Shown here in pieces: positions 1 to 10,503 of a stretch of DNA of 64,000 bases (positions are counted from its first letter, which is position 1; every line of letters begins with the position of its first letter). Origin of the DNA: Poa pratensis (taxonomy: Eukaryota > Streptophyta > Magnoliopsida > Poales > Poaceae); contig CAMZMU010000027.1 in the NCBI GenBank assembly GCA_947311845.1, positions 46,626,758 to 46,690,757 on the forward strand. The letters run 5' to 3'. The position numbers were made by a program, and so were the translations under genes. Under the pieces are notes generated by a model. That model made no database searches. It had not been told where the DNA came from and saw only the letters and a list, made by a program, of their open reading frames with translations.

Positions 1-112
1 GCATGCTCTCCGTTACTTGTCGATACTCTGGCCAAGTAGATGCTTGTGACTCCAAGAGGGAGTATTTATGCTAGATAGTGGGTTCAGTCTCCATTTAATC
101 TGGGGGAGTGAC
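1..112 (+). mobile_element. Left part of an old gypsy LTR, split by the copia insertion
   Basis: This stretch is the reverse complement of part of the LTRs at 8087-9784 and 18122-19760 (compare about 8935-9020), so it is an LTR of the same family lying in + orientation. It stops at GGAGTGAC just before the copia LTR. The LTR resumes at 22164 with AGCAACC, which is the expected continuation (GTGAC then AGCAA in the intact copies). It is clearly more diverged than the younger copies. The start of this LTR lies outside the window. Confidence 0.85.
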
Positions 113-1301
113 TGAAAGGGCACTTTCATTCCCTATGTGTTTTGATGTTGGTTGACAACTCAATTAGATGTCTAATGTTTGTGCTAAATAAGTGCAGGAA
201 ATTATCTATCTTATGTGCACAGGTTTTATCTCAAAAAGGAAGAAATGCTGGCTTTATTTGCCCAGCCGGTACTACCGGGGTTGGCCCGGTACTGCCGGGT
301 TCTCCAGGTTTTTGCCTTGCGGAACTACCGCTGCTGGTACCGGGGCCAGTACCGCGTCGCCCAAAAGTGTTATGTATCCCCAGGCTTTATCCCGGTAGTA
401 GAAGCGGTAGTGGCGCGGTACTACCGCGAAGAGAGTACTACCGGACCGTGCGGTCCGGTACTACCGCTGCGGGTCAACGCAAGCTTGACTGGTCAATCGA
501 AGCTAGGCTCTGTGCGGTACTACCGGGCGTGGTCCGGTACTACCGATGCGGGCCGTTTTGGTCTTCAACGGGCAGAAAATTGGGAGGGGATATTTAATCC
601 CCTTCACCTACCTTTGGACATTTAGCTTGCTCTCCATTGAAGACCACCATTAATACAAGCTCAAGCTTTGCTAGATCTCCCAATCCCTCCACCCAAACTC
701 GTTGATCTTTGGAGGATTGAAGGAGAAGGCCCCGATCTACATCTTCACCAAGCCGTTTTTCATTTCCCCCTCATTCACTTGAGGGAACACTTGCTAGGGT
801 TTCCACTAGGAAAACCTAGCCCATTGTTGTACTTACTTGCTTGTCTTTATGAAAGATTGTAGCTGTTTGGGAGCCCCCTATCCTTTGTGGGTTGTGCCCC
901 AAATCTTTGTTGTAAAGGCTCCGGACTCCGCCTTGAAGGTTTCCGATAGTTGAAGTGAACCAATCCTTTGTGGTGCGGTTCACCAGAGAAGAGGGTGAAG
1001 CCTTTGTGGCTGTTGAACCATTGTGTTGGTTCACACCTCTCCAACGAGACGTACTCCCCTAAAAAGGAGGAACTCGGGAATACATCCGTGTCTCCGCGTG
1101 CTTTGTCTTCGGTTACCTCTATCCTTGTTTACCGCCTTACTTATATATATCGTGGTTAGTTGTTAGCTTGTCATATAGGTAAATTCACCGTAGTTGCATA
1201 TCTAGAGAATTTACCTTTTGTGTCAAGCCTAATTTGAAAAAGACTAAAATTTGGAGTAGCACCTATTCACCCCCCCTCTAGGTGTCATACCGATCCTTCC
1301 A
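113..1301 (+). repeat. 5' LTR of the copia element
   Basis: It begins TGAAAGGGC and ends CCTTCCA, immediately before the PBS, and is nearly identical to 20975-22158. The first half carries a dense array of CGGTACTACCG-type palindromes. The LTR ends in a C-run (CACCCCCCCTCTAG) shared with the 3' copy. The few substitutions between the two LTRs suggest a fairly recent insertion. Confidence 0.92.
265..545. repeat. Array of CGGTACTACCG palindromes inside the copia 5' LTR
   Basis: The 11-mer CGGTACTACCG and one-base variants occur about ten times here, separated by 10-50 bp. The same motif recurs in the 3' LTR (about 21127-21405), before the extra ORF (about 6785-6900) and in its intron (7300-7332). 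Sirevirus LTRs of other grasses are known to carry CG-rich palindromic repeats, so this array is probably the equivalent in this family. Its function is unknown. Confidence 0.8.
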
Positions 1302-1303
1302 AT

Positions 1304-1315
1304 TGGTATCAGAGC
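1304..1315 (+). other. Primer binding site, initiator tRNA-Met
   Basis: TGGTATCAGAGC lies two bases after the 5' LTR and is complementary to the 3' end of plant initiator tRNA-Met, the usual primer of copia elements. Confidence 0.9.
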
Positions 1316-1355
1316 CTAGGCTCTCTTGTTTTGGGCTTAACCGCCTAAGAGAAGT

Positions 1356-2693
1356 ATGACATGTAGTGAGGATGAGGCCGATCTTGCCAAGGCTAATGAA
1401 GCCCTTGAAAAGGCCAAAGCCAGCGCGGCATCCATGGCCGATATCAAAGCGTTGGAAACAACATTGACATCGTCCATGAATGTCAAATTTGATGAGTTTC
1501 ATGACATGTTCATGAAATTTGCAAAAGGCAAGCTTTCGGAAGATATCCCACTAGAGGGTGGCTCTAACTCCGATGAGGGTGATTCTGAGGAGGGTAAAGA
1601 GAAAAATAAAAAGGGGGTGGAAACCACCTCCGGATCTAAACCACCTCCTCTACCTCCTACCAAGCATGTAGATGGGAAGGAAGAGTTCCATGCCGTTCTG
1701 GGATGGTACCCTTTCGACCCACCTATCACCACCCGCATAAATCCCATAGGTCCTCCATCTAAGCTCAATGCATTAGCTTTTGCTAGTTGGCAACGCTCAA
1801 TGAAATCTCATATCAACAGTGCCTCTATCGAGCTTTGGAGGATTATTGAAGATGGATACAAGGTCGCAGATCCAAGCAATGTGACAAGAAGAGAGTTTGC
1901 CGAAAAGCAACTCAATGCCTCCGCACTCCACATGATTGAACTTTCATTGAGTGAAAGTGACAAGCATTATGTTCTTCACGCCACCACCGCCAAAGAAGCT
2001 TGGAATTGTCTTGAGGTTGCATTCCTTGGGAATGAAAGCATGAAGAGAAATAGATATGATTCCTTGAGCAATGATGCCGAAGGCTTCTACATGTTTGACA
2101 ATGAGAATCATGAAGACATGTATGGAAGACTCAAAACTCTTGCAAAGGCCTTCTATGATGTGGGGGCAACCTATGTGGATGATGCTTGGGTCAATAGGAA
2201 GTATGTGAATGCTCTATTGCCTTTCGAGCCCATTGAGTTGAAGTCTATTCAAGTAAGACACAACTACAATGAAATGACATCAAATGAAGTTATGCAAGAA
2301 GTGCAAGCCTCCAAGGTTGCCACCAAGAATGCCGAAGATAACCGTGCTAGGGCCATGGGGATGAAACAAGGCCCCTCACTTGCTTTGAAAGCCAAGGTGG
2401 TATGTGTTGATGAGAATGATGAGGTTGAAGCGTGCCCAAGCAACATTGCTCCTAATGAACTTGAACAAGCTCTCAATGGTCATATAGCTCTTGCCACAAG
2501 TGTTTTGGGAGACCCGGCTCGCGCAAAAGCTCGAGTTGATAAAGAGAACAACTCAAGTGGGAAGAAAGAGCTAGCCTCAAGGATGAAGACTTGCTACAAT
2601 TGTCATGACAAGAACCACTACATAAGAGAGTGTCCTTATGAGAACCGAGAGCAAAATGGTGGGAAGCTTGTCCCAAGGACCACTCAAGGTTGA
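1356..2693 (+). CDS. gag: copia gag (capsid-nucleocapsid) ORF, intact
   Basis: This is a 445-residue ORF beginning 40 bp after the PBS. The N-terminal 75 residues are charged and helical. The middle (about residues 130-340) matches the gag/UBN2-type capsid region of plant copia elements. A CCHC zinc knuckle, CYNCHDKNHYIREC, lies near residues 413-426 (CX2CX4HX4C). The ORF ends 18 residues later, and the protease frame then begins in another reading frame. Whether that is the natural gag-pol shift or a mutation cannot be told from one copy. It is the only copia ORF here without an obvious break. The product would package element RNA into cytoplasmic particles. Confidence 0.88.
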   Translation: MTCSEDEADLAKANEALEKAKASAASMADIKALETTLTSSMNVKFDEFHDMFMKFAKGKLSEDIPLEGGSNSDEGDSEEGKEKNKKGVETTSGSKPPPLPPTKHVDGKEEFHAVLGWYPFDPPITTRINPIGPPSKLNALAFASWQRSMKSHINSASIELWRIIEDGYKVADPSNVTRREFAEKQLNASALHMIELSLSESDKHYVLHATTAKEAWNCLEVAFLGNESMKRNRYDSLSNDAEGFYMFDNENHEDMYGRLKTLAKAFYDVGATYVDDAWVNRKYVNALLPFEPIELKSIQVRHNYNEMTSNEVMQEVQASKVATKNAEDNRARAMGMKQGPSLALKAKVVCVDENDEVEACPSNIAPNELEQALNGHIALATSVLGDPARAKARVDKENNSSGKKELASRMKTCYNCHDKNHYIRECPYENREQNGGKLVPRTTQG

Positions 2694-3111
2694 TTCAAAA
2701 GAAGCCCGCAAGACTAAGGAAGCCTTTCTTCAAGAAGGCACCAAGAATTGTGTTGGTGGCACAGAAGAATATGCTTCAAGTGGTTCCGAAGATGAAGATG
2801 CACCTACTAAAGAGGTAGCCGCATTGGCTATTGTATCAACTTCATCATCTTCTCTCTTTGAATCCCCCAATGAGAACTTCTCCACCAACAACGCTCGTTG
2901 CCTCATGGCTCATGTTACCGAGGACTATGCTTCCGGTGGATCGAAATGGGTGGTTGATAGTGGATGCACTAGTCATATGACCGGAAGCAAGGAGATTATG
3001 ACGGAGTTGAGACCAAATCTAAATCACTCAACCGTCTCTTATGGTGACAAGTCAAAAGCCGAGGTAAAGAGTCTCGGCAAGGTGGTAGTTGCAAGGATAT
3101 CACCCTTGTAA
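2638..3111 (+). pseudogene. pol: copia protease region of pol
   Basis: The aspartic protease motif WVVDSGCTSHMTG lies at about 2946-2984 and is the active-site signature of copia proteases. The reading frame overlaps the gag end in a different frame and runs to a stop at 3111. The next domain starts at 3117 in another frame, so the polyprotein is broken here. The Ser/Glu-rich linker before the motif is typical of Sirevirus-type elements. Confidence 0.85.
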
Positions 3112-3116
3112 ATGTC

Positions 3117-3545
3117 ATGCTTGTCGAGTCTCTAGGTTACAATCTTATGTCCGTTCGTGCACTTAATAAGATGAACTTTGATGTCCATTTTACTATTGAT
3201 ATGGTGGTACTCTTGAGGAGCAAGACTCTAAAGGTCATGTTCGTTGGGTATGTTGAAAATGAGTTGTTTGTGGTAGACTTTTCGGGGTCAACCAACACTC
3301 AAGCAATATGCCTATTCGGAAAGGCCGACGTGGGGTGGTTGTGGCATCGCCGCTTGTCCCATGTCAACATGAGAACTTTGCAAAGTCTTCACAAGGGTGG
3401 CCACATTCTTGGACTAAAAGAGAATGTTTCTTTTTCTAGAGATCGTCTTTGTAGGGCTTGTGTTGAAGGAAAGATGCATGATTCTCCCCATCCCAAGCAA
3501 CACCATCATTTCATCAAAGAGGATATTGGAACTTCTTCATGTTGA
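3117..3545 (+). pseudogene. pol: copia GAG-pre-integrase zinc domain of pol
   Basis: The segment contains WLWHRRLSHVN followed about 40 residues later by CRACVEGK, the HHCC zinc-binding domain that precedes the integrase core. The frame is lost at 3545, directly after the start of the integrase core (HVDLFG in another frame at about 3538). Confidence 0.85.
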
Positions 3546-4512
3546 TCTCTTTGGTGCCGTGCCTCAACCTAGTCTTGGTGGGAAGAATATTGTTTGGTGA
3601 TTGTTGATGACTATTCAAGATTTACTTGGGTTTTCTTCTTCAAGACGAAGGATGAAACAACAAACCGTCATCGACTTCTCCAATGAAGTTCAACGTCAAC
3701 ACAATGTCCCATATTGGCATTAGAAGTGACAATGGCTCCGAGTTCAAGAACTACACCTTGAATGAGTTTCTTAGTGAAGAGGGAATTCGTCATCAATATT
3801 CCGCTGCGTATACCCCTCAACAAAATGGTGTAGCCGAGAGGAAGAACCGGACTCTTATGGATATGGCAGGTCCATGTTGGCGGAGTTTAAGTCTCCACTC
3901 TTCTTGTGGGCCGAGCCATCTCCACGGCGTGTCACTCCTCAACCGGTTATTCTTTCGCAAAGGAAGAAGGAAACTCTTATGAAATGCTTACCGGCAACAA
4001 GCCCAATGTCTCCTACTACCGTGTTTTGGTTGTAAGTGTTTCTACAAAACAAAGTGTTCATTTATCTAAATTTGAATCTAAAGCTTTAGAGGGTGTTTTT
4101 GTTGGGTACGGTGCGAATCTCACACTATAGAGTCTATGACAAATCCTTAGGGAGAGTTGTGGAATCTTGTAGTGTGAGGTTCGATGAGAATGACGGCTCC
4201 CAAGTGGCGCAATTTCATGTTTGTGATGTAGATAATGAGGAACCTCAAGATGCAATAAGAAGAATGGGGGTTGGTTTCTATCGCCCCATTGAAATCCATC
4301 ATGAGCCTCCTCAAGCAAGTCCTAGCTCCACTCAAGTGGAGACTCCATCATCACAAGTTGAAGTTGCACCTTCTATGGAAGCAAATGATGCACCTACCCA
4401 AGAACAAGTTCAAGACCCTCCTCAGTTGACCAAGAGGCTATGCAAGAACCAAGTTCTCCTATTGTCAACTAGCCAAGGTCAAGACCAAGATCAACCTCTC
4501 CTTCTATTTTGA
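3530..4512 (+). pseudogene. pol: copia integrase core and C-terminal linker, frameshifted
   Basis: The catalytic triad can be followed across frames: the first Asp in HVDLFG (3544-3546), the second in IRSDNGSEF (3728-3730) and the Glu in NGVAERKN (3836-3838). There are breaks near 3545, 3600-3680, 3920 and 4110. The segment from 3960 contains YEMLTGNKP and EGVFVGY, the usual copia sequence after the core. The Pro/Gln-rich stretch 4300-4500 is the variable linker before RT. The integrase is inactive as it stands. Confidence 0.82.
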
Positions 4513-4793
4513 AGATGTGCATCAAGATGATCAAGGTCACCATTCCGGTCAAGACGGGGACTCAAATGATCAAGATGATCAAGCGATAATTCCTCGCATC
4601 AATGAGGATATCGAAACCCGTCGATAGCAAGAGTCAAAAAGGATTGGAGAAGAAAGAGTCTTCATCTAGAAATATCTTGTGATGTAAGAACAAGGTCACC
4701 ACAAGAAACAATTGGCAAGCTTTATGAACATCAAGCCCACATCTCTATGGTGGAACCAAAGAAAGTCTTGAAGCTCTTGAAGATCCGGATTGG

Positions 4794-5608
4794 TTGGAAG
4801 CCATGCATGAAGAGCTCAACAACTTCAAGCGCAACAAAGTGTGGAATCTAGTGGAGAAGCCAAAAGATTGCCTCAATGTTATAGGCACCAAGTGGATATT
4901 CAAGAACAAGCAAGATGAGCATGGAATGGTTGTGAGGAACAAGGCAAGATTGGTAGCTCAAGGGTACTCTCAAGTTGAAGGCATTGATTTTGGAGAGACC
5001 TATGCTCCCGTGGCTCGCCTTGAGTCCATCCGTATCCTTCTTGCATATGCATCACATCATAATTTCAAATTGCAACAAATGGATGTGAAAAGTGCCTTTC
5101 TTAATGGTCCTTTAAAGGAGTTGGTATATGTTAAGCAACCTCCGGGATTTGAGGATCCACACTTCCCTAACCATGTCTACAAGCTTGATAAGGCGCTCTA
5201 TGGTCTCAAACAAGCACCTCGTGCTTGGTATGAGCACCTAAGAGAGCTATTGTAGACCGTGGCTTTGAAGTGGGGCAAATCGATCCCACTCTTTTTACCA
5301 AGAGGGTTAAAGGGGAGCTTTTCATATGCCAACTTTATGTTGATGATATCATATTTGGCTCATCTAACAAAGCTTTTAATGATGAATTTTCAAAGCTTAT
5401 GACCGATAGGTTCGAGATGTCCATGATGGGAGAGTTGAAGTACTTCCTTGGTTTTGAGATCAAGCAATTGAGTGGAGGGACTTTCATCTCTCAAGCCAAA
5501 TATATCCAAGACATGCTCAAGAGGTTCAAGATGCAAAATGCTAAAGAGAAGAAGTTTCCTATGGACACCAATGTCATCTTGAACTTAATCCAAAGGGTAA
5601 AGATGTGA
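4794..5608 (+). pseudogene. pol: copia reverse transcriptase (RVT_2), one frameshift
   Basis: The first half (4794-5255) has [37 protein letters not shown] and [13 protein letters not shown], all diagnostic of copia RT. The frame is lost at 5255. The second half (5270-5608) has the catalytic YVDDI motif and GELKYFLG. The spacing is normal, so a single small indel near 5255-5270 and another near 5600 separate it from RNase H. Confidence 0.9.
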
Positions 5609-5627
5609 TCAAAAACTCTATCGCTCT

Positions 5628-6287
5628 ATGATTGGTTCTTTGCTTTATCTTTGTGCATCTAGACCCGATATTGTGTTGAGTGTAGGAGTGTGTGCAAGGT
5701 ACCAAGCGGCTCCCAAAGAAAGCCACCAAACGGCGGTTCTTCGAATCTTTCGATATTTGGTTCATACCCCAAGGTTTGGTTTGTGGTATCCTAAAGGCTC
5801 AACATTCTCTCTTGCCGGTTACACGGATTCGGATTGGGCCGGTTGCAAGGATGATAGGAAATCAACTTCCGGGGCTTGCCAATTCCTTGGTAGGTCCTTG
5901 GTGAGTTGGTCTTCTAAGAAGCAAAATTGCATATCTCTCTCCACCACCGAAGCCGAGTATGTGGCGGCCGCTAGTTGTTGCACTCAATTGTTATGGATGA
6001 GGCAAACTTTAAAGGAATACGGTGTCCATTGTGACAAAGTGCCTCTTTTATGTGACAATGAAAGTGCTATCAAGATTGGCCACAACCCGGTGGAGCACTC
6101 AAGAACGAAGCATATTGAGATTCGTTATCATTTCATCCGTGATCACATCAACCGGGGTGACATTGAGCTTGGCTATATTCCCACGAAGATCCAACTTGCC
6201 GATATGTTCACGAAGCCACTTGATGAAGCAAGGTTCACTTATTTGAGGCATGAGCTAAATATCGTAGATTCGGGGAGCGTCGCTTGA
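5628..6287 (+). pseudogene. pol: copia RNase H and pol C-terminus
   Basis: This is an open frame of 219 residues with the RNase H acidic residues in YTDSDWAG (5821-5844), STTEAEY and CDNESAI, followed by HIEIRYHFIRDHI and ADMFTKPL, the standard copia pol C-terminus. It is intact within its own frame but cut off from RT by a frameshift. It would have degraded the RNA template during reverse transcription. Confidence 0.9.
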
Positions 6288-7080
6288 CTATCTTGCATAC
6301 ACACCTATATCTTAGCTATATGTTTGGTTTAGGTGTAGGCATGGACATAGGGGGAGTGCGGTCCTAATCCATTGGACTATCCCTCCCCCCATTATGCCGA
6401 TAGTAAGAACTCATTTTGTCTCTATTTGTTCATTTTATGAATTTGAGCTAAATGATGAGTAGTGGCGGTGAACCAAGATATATCTTCACGGTGTCACACC
6501 ACATACACTCATACATGGTGGCCTAGGCCACCGACATCTTCTTTATGAAGAATTGGTCTTTATGGAGTTATATTTGGATTTCTTTGCCTATTCGTTGTTT
6601 TCATGGAAAACACACTCAAATGTTGGTTTTAATGTTGTTTTTGTTGCTTCTTACAAAGTTTGAGTGTGAAGTACCATTTTCAGTGACTTTGTCTATCCTA
6701 AGCCATGTTCTTACCTCCTAAAACTTTTCTTCTCTTGCACAAGTTCGGCTCCTTGAAAACCTGGAGTTTTTTAGGAGGTCCCAGTAGTACTACCGGGTGG
6801 AAGCCGGTACTACCGGGCTCTGAATTTAAGCAGTTTTAACAGCTGCTCAGAAAAATTCAGGCCCCGGCAGTACCGTGCATCCCGCCCCGGTACTACCGGG
6901 CGTGCAGGTTTCACTGCGCCTAAGTCAACCGTGCGGGTGAAGGGTTATTCCCCATCCCGCACGCGTGACCTCCCCTGTCGCCTCCTCTCTTCTCCACCCG
7001 CGTCGACGCCAGCCGGCCGGGATCCGCCATCCTCCGGCCAGATCCGCCCGTGGGATCGCTCCCCAAGTCAGCCTCCTCCG
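6288..7080 (+). other. copia post-pol non-coding region
   Basis: No coding sequence is recognised here. There is a GGGGGAGTG purine block at 6351-6359, and CGGTACTACCG palindromes at about 6785-6900. From about 6960 there is a GC-rich, pyrimidine-rich leader just ahead of the extra ORF. The last part resembles a 5' UTR more than retrotransposon spacer. Confidence 0.6.
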
Positions 7081-8086
7081 ATGGCCTCCGGTATTTGCCT
7101 CGTTTTGCTCCTCTTGGTCTCATTTTTTCTTGAAACCTAGAGTACTTGTGCAAATCACCGGTAGCTCCATGTTTTATGGTTAAAACTTGGTAGGATGGTT
7201 TCTCTTGACTAGGGAGTGTGTCCACTAGTTGTCCCTTGTACGCATTTGGTCGATTTCCTCATCGATTTGAGGTCATTCTCGGGTCGATTTGCACGGCCCG
7301 TACTACCGGACCATACGGTCCGGTACTACCGCCCGTGAGGAATTTTGAGCTTATACTTACAGGTTGCAACTAGTTTTTGTCCTTCTCCTCCATGAACTTA
7401 TGCACTCATCTTGTTCCCTACCCTATCTACTGCTGTTCACAGGTAGCCGTCGTGGTAAGAAGCAAAAACGGGTTGAGGAAGATCTTGAAGATGAACTAGA
7501 GCAAGAGGAAGTGCTGCCCGCTAAGACCACCGGTCGTGCTCGTGCCTCCAAGACCTCTGCTCGCGCTGCTGCTGCAGCCCCAAAGAAGTCAGCTCGCAAC
7601 CTCTCCATCTTTGGAAGAATGAGGACTATCAAAAGCTTCGTGAAGAGAATCCATAAGATGTGGATCGGTCTCATCTTGTGCGCCATCCTCACTTTTACAC
7701 CAATGATCAAGAGAACATCTACAAGGAGATATATCTGCACAAGCAGTATAAAGTGGTCCTTCAACACACCATTGATGTTCCTTATATGCGAGAGGCTCGG
7801 CACAAGGGTTACTTTGATGAGACTCTTGCGATGTGTGAAGAGTTTGGGCTCATGAATATCATGAAGGCCAACCAACCTTACATTGAGTACTATATCATCT
7901 AGTTCTTTGCCACGGTGTACTTTGGTGATGATGATGTAAGGACTATCACATGGATGACCAAGGACACTGTGCTATCTGCCACCATGAAGGACTTTGGGAT
8001 TGTTTTAGGCTATGAGGATAATGGTGAGGGCTCACCCAGTGGATGGAGGTGGCATGAGGAAAATCAGTCCAGCAGCAAGGAGGTGC
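7081..8086 (+). pseudogene. Extra post-pol copia ORF, 5' half, apparently spliced
   Basis: A short exon, ATGGCCTCCG (7081-7090), is followed by a GTATTT donor. An acceptor, TGTTCACAG, ends at 7442. Joining them keeps the frame and gives a start reading MASGSRRGKKQKR, basic like a nuclear signal, then an acidic stretch and an Ala/Lys-rich stretch. Further on come FYTNDQENIY and FFATVYFGDDDVR..ITWMT, which resemble a poorly characterised domain found in many grass transposon-linked proteins. There are frame breaks near 7610 and in-frame stops near 7650 and 7900. The gypsy element is inserted at 8087, and the frame continues at 19766. It may be a Sirevirus env-like ORF or a captured host gene; the sequence does not decide. 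Confidence 0.6.
8082..8086. repeat. Left target-site duplication (GGTGC) of the gypsy insertion
   Basis: GGTGC precedes the gypsy LTR here and also follows the opposite LTR at 19761-19765. Removing the element and one copy restores a continuous reading frame in the copia extra ORF. Confidence 0.88.
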
Positions 8087-9784
8087 TGCTAGCGCTAAGT
8101 TGACGAGGGAATATCCCCCGGCAACAGCGTCAGAAAACGTGTTGCTAGCGCTAAGTTGACGAGGGAATATCTCCTGGCAACAGCACCAGAAACAATGCTT
8201 GTACATCACACGTCAGTTGGGAACCAAGAGGAAGGTATGATGAGTGCAGCAGCAAGTTTTCCCTCAGTATGAAACCAAGGTTTTATCGAACCAGTAGGAA
8301 AACGAGGTTGCTTCGAAGGTGTTGGTGAAGGAGTGTAGTGCGGCGCAACACCAGGGATTCCGGTGCCAACGTGGAACCTGCACAACACAATCAAATTACT
8401 TTGCCCCAACTTAACAGTGAGGTTGTCAATCTCACCGGCTTGCTGAAAACAAAGGGTTAAACTTATCGTATGGAAGATGATGTTTGTTTGCATAAAACAG
8501 TAGAGAACAATGATTGCAGTAGATTGTATTTCAGATGTAAAAGAATGGACCGGGGTCCACAGTTCACTAGTGGCGTCTCTCCAATAAGATAACTAACATG
8601 CTAGGTAAACAAATTACAGCTTGGCAATTGACAATTGATAAATGCATATAACATGCATGTGCGAGTTGTGGTGTCTACTATGAGATTCATTTGGGCATTA
8701 CGACAAAGTACATAGACCGCTATCCAGCATGCATCTATGCCTAAATAGTCCATTTTCCGGTTAACATCCGTACCCCTTCCAGTATTAAGTTGCAAGCAAC
8801 AGACATTGCATTAAGTAATGTGCGTAATGTAAACAATACATTCATCCTTGAATAAAGTATTGCTGTTTTACCCCTAGTGGCAACAACACATCTACAACCT
8901 TAGAACTTGCTGTCACTATCCCAGGTTAAATAGAGGTTGAACCCAACTATCATGCATAAATACCCCTCTTGGAGTCACAAGTATTCACTTGGCCAAGGCT
9001 TCAACAAGTAACGGAGAGCATGCAAGATCACAAATGACATAGACATGATAATATATATTCAGCTCCACATAGGTATCAATATAAGTCAGATCCCAGCAAA
9101 CACAACATGTAGCATTACAATAAGATGATCTTGATCATGATAGGCAGCTCACAAGATCTAAACATGATGGCACAAGTGGAGAAGACAACCATCTAGCTAC
9201 TGCTATGGACCCATAGTCCAAGGATGATACTACTCACGCATCACTCCGGAGGCGGGCATGGTGATGTAGAGCCCTCCGGTGATGATTCCCCTCTCCGGCA
9301 GGGTGCCGGAAAGAGCTTCAGAACCCCCCGAGTTAGGGTTGACGACGGCGGCGGCAGCGAATATGTTCTGGATAAAAGGCTCGGTTCCTTAGGATTTTCA
9401 CGTCTCGGGGAATAAATAGGCGAGGGGCGATGTCGGCGGACCCCTGAGGGGCCCAAACCACCAGGCGGCGCGGTGGGGCCCACTGCCGCGCCGGCCTATG
9501 GTTTGGCCACCTCGTGGCGAGTCTTCGTCTCTCCTTCGGACTCCGTGTACGTGTTGGAAAAATAGGGACTTGGCCTTTTGTTTCGTGCAATTCCGAGAAT
9601 ATTTCCAGAAGTAACTTTCTGAAACTAAAAACAGCAGAAAACAGGGAACTGGCACTGTGGCATCTTGTTAATAGGTTAGTACCAGAAAATGCATAAAAGT
9701 GATATGAAGTTTATATAAAACATGTAGCAAATGGTATAATAAGCATGGAACAACAGAAATTATGGATACGTTGGAGACGTATCA
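8087..9784 (-). repeat. gypsy 3' LTR (first assembled copy), with a duplicated end
   Basis: On the + strand it runs from TGCTAGCG to GACGTATCA, with the PPT (AGCATCCCCAAGCTTAG) at 9785-9801. The first ~55 bp are a partial tandem repeat: an LTR end, then CCCCGGCAACAGCGTCAGAAAAC, which matches the PBS and its spacer, then the LTR end again at 8142. It differs from 18122-19760 by many substitutions, whereas 11503-13192 is almost the same as 18122-19760. Confidence 0.85.
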
Positions 9785-10391
9785 AGCATCCCCAAGCTTA
9801 GTTCTACTCGTCCTCGAGTAGGTAAAACGATAACAACAAATAATTTCTGAGGAGACATGCTTTCACACAATCTTGATCAATATATTGCAAGGCTCATGTC
9901 ATGAATGAAGTGACTCAAATCAATGATCTATAGTTTGCTAACAGATAGATAAAGTGTAAACAATGAATCATATAAGCAAAAACTTTTCATGAATAGTACT
10001 TTCAAGACAAGTATCAAAAAGTTTTGCATAAGAGGTAACTCATAAAGCAATAGATTCAAGGTAAAAGGCATTGAAGCAACACAAAGGATGATTAAGTTTC
10101 AGCAATTGCTTTCAACTTGTAAAATGTATATCTCATGGATAGTTGTCAACATAAAGCAATATAACAAGTGCAATAAGTAAACATGTAAGAATCAATGCAC
10201 AAAAGTTGACACAAGTGTTTGCTTCTAAGATAGAAAGGAGTAGGTAAACTGACACAACATAAAGTAAAAGATAGGCCCTTCGCAGAGGGAAGCAGGGATT
10301 AAATCATGTGCTAGAGCTTTTTAAGTTTTCGAAAGCATATAGAGAGCACAAAAATAAGTTTTTTGAGAGGTGTTTGTTGTTGTCAACGAAT
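9785..10391 (-). other. gypsy interior, non-coding, up to the gap
   Basis: This is the AT-rich interior region next to the 3' LTR and PPT. No ORF is recognised. It is repeated at 13193-13797 with roughly nine substitutions and some indels by eye. Confidence 0.8.
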
Positions 10392-10404
10392 NNNNNNNNN
10401 NNNN
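10392..10404. other. Assembly gap of 13 N
   Basis: Thirteen N bases join the two copies of the 3.4 kb block. Optical-map scaffolding software is known to place 13-N gaps between contigs whose maps overlap, which fits the duplicated flanks. Confidence 0.97.
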
Positions 10405-10503
10405 CGCCTCCTCTCTTCTCCACCCGCGTCGACGCCACCGGCCGGGATCCGCCATCCTCCGGCCAATCGCCCGTGGGATCGCTCCCCAAGTCAGCCTCCT
10501 CCG

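Larger units (their letters stand above)
6979..10391. repeat. First copy of a 3.4 kb block repeated across the gap
   Basis: The block starts with CGCCTCCTCTCTTC and ends with GTCAACGAAT exactly at the N run. The same start begins exactly after the N run (10405) and the same end is found at 13797. It covers the first half of the extra copia ORF, one gypsy LTR and ~600 bp of gypsy interior. Because both copies terminate precisely at the gap, an unmerged overlap of two contigs is the simplest reading. Confidence 0.88.

Noticed and set aside
265..545. CRISPR-like or satellite array
   Set aside because: The CGGTACTACCG units are irregularly spaced, lie inside an LTR and have no unique spacers. 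The genome is a plant's.
9241..9655. Several open frames on both strands inside the gypsy LTRs (also at 12655-13102 and 19220-19670)
   Set aside because: They are repeated in each LTR copy, start and stop arbitrarily, and overlap in all frames. They reflect the GC-rich LTR segment rather than genes.
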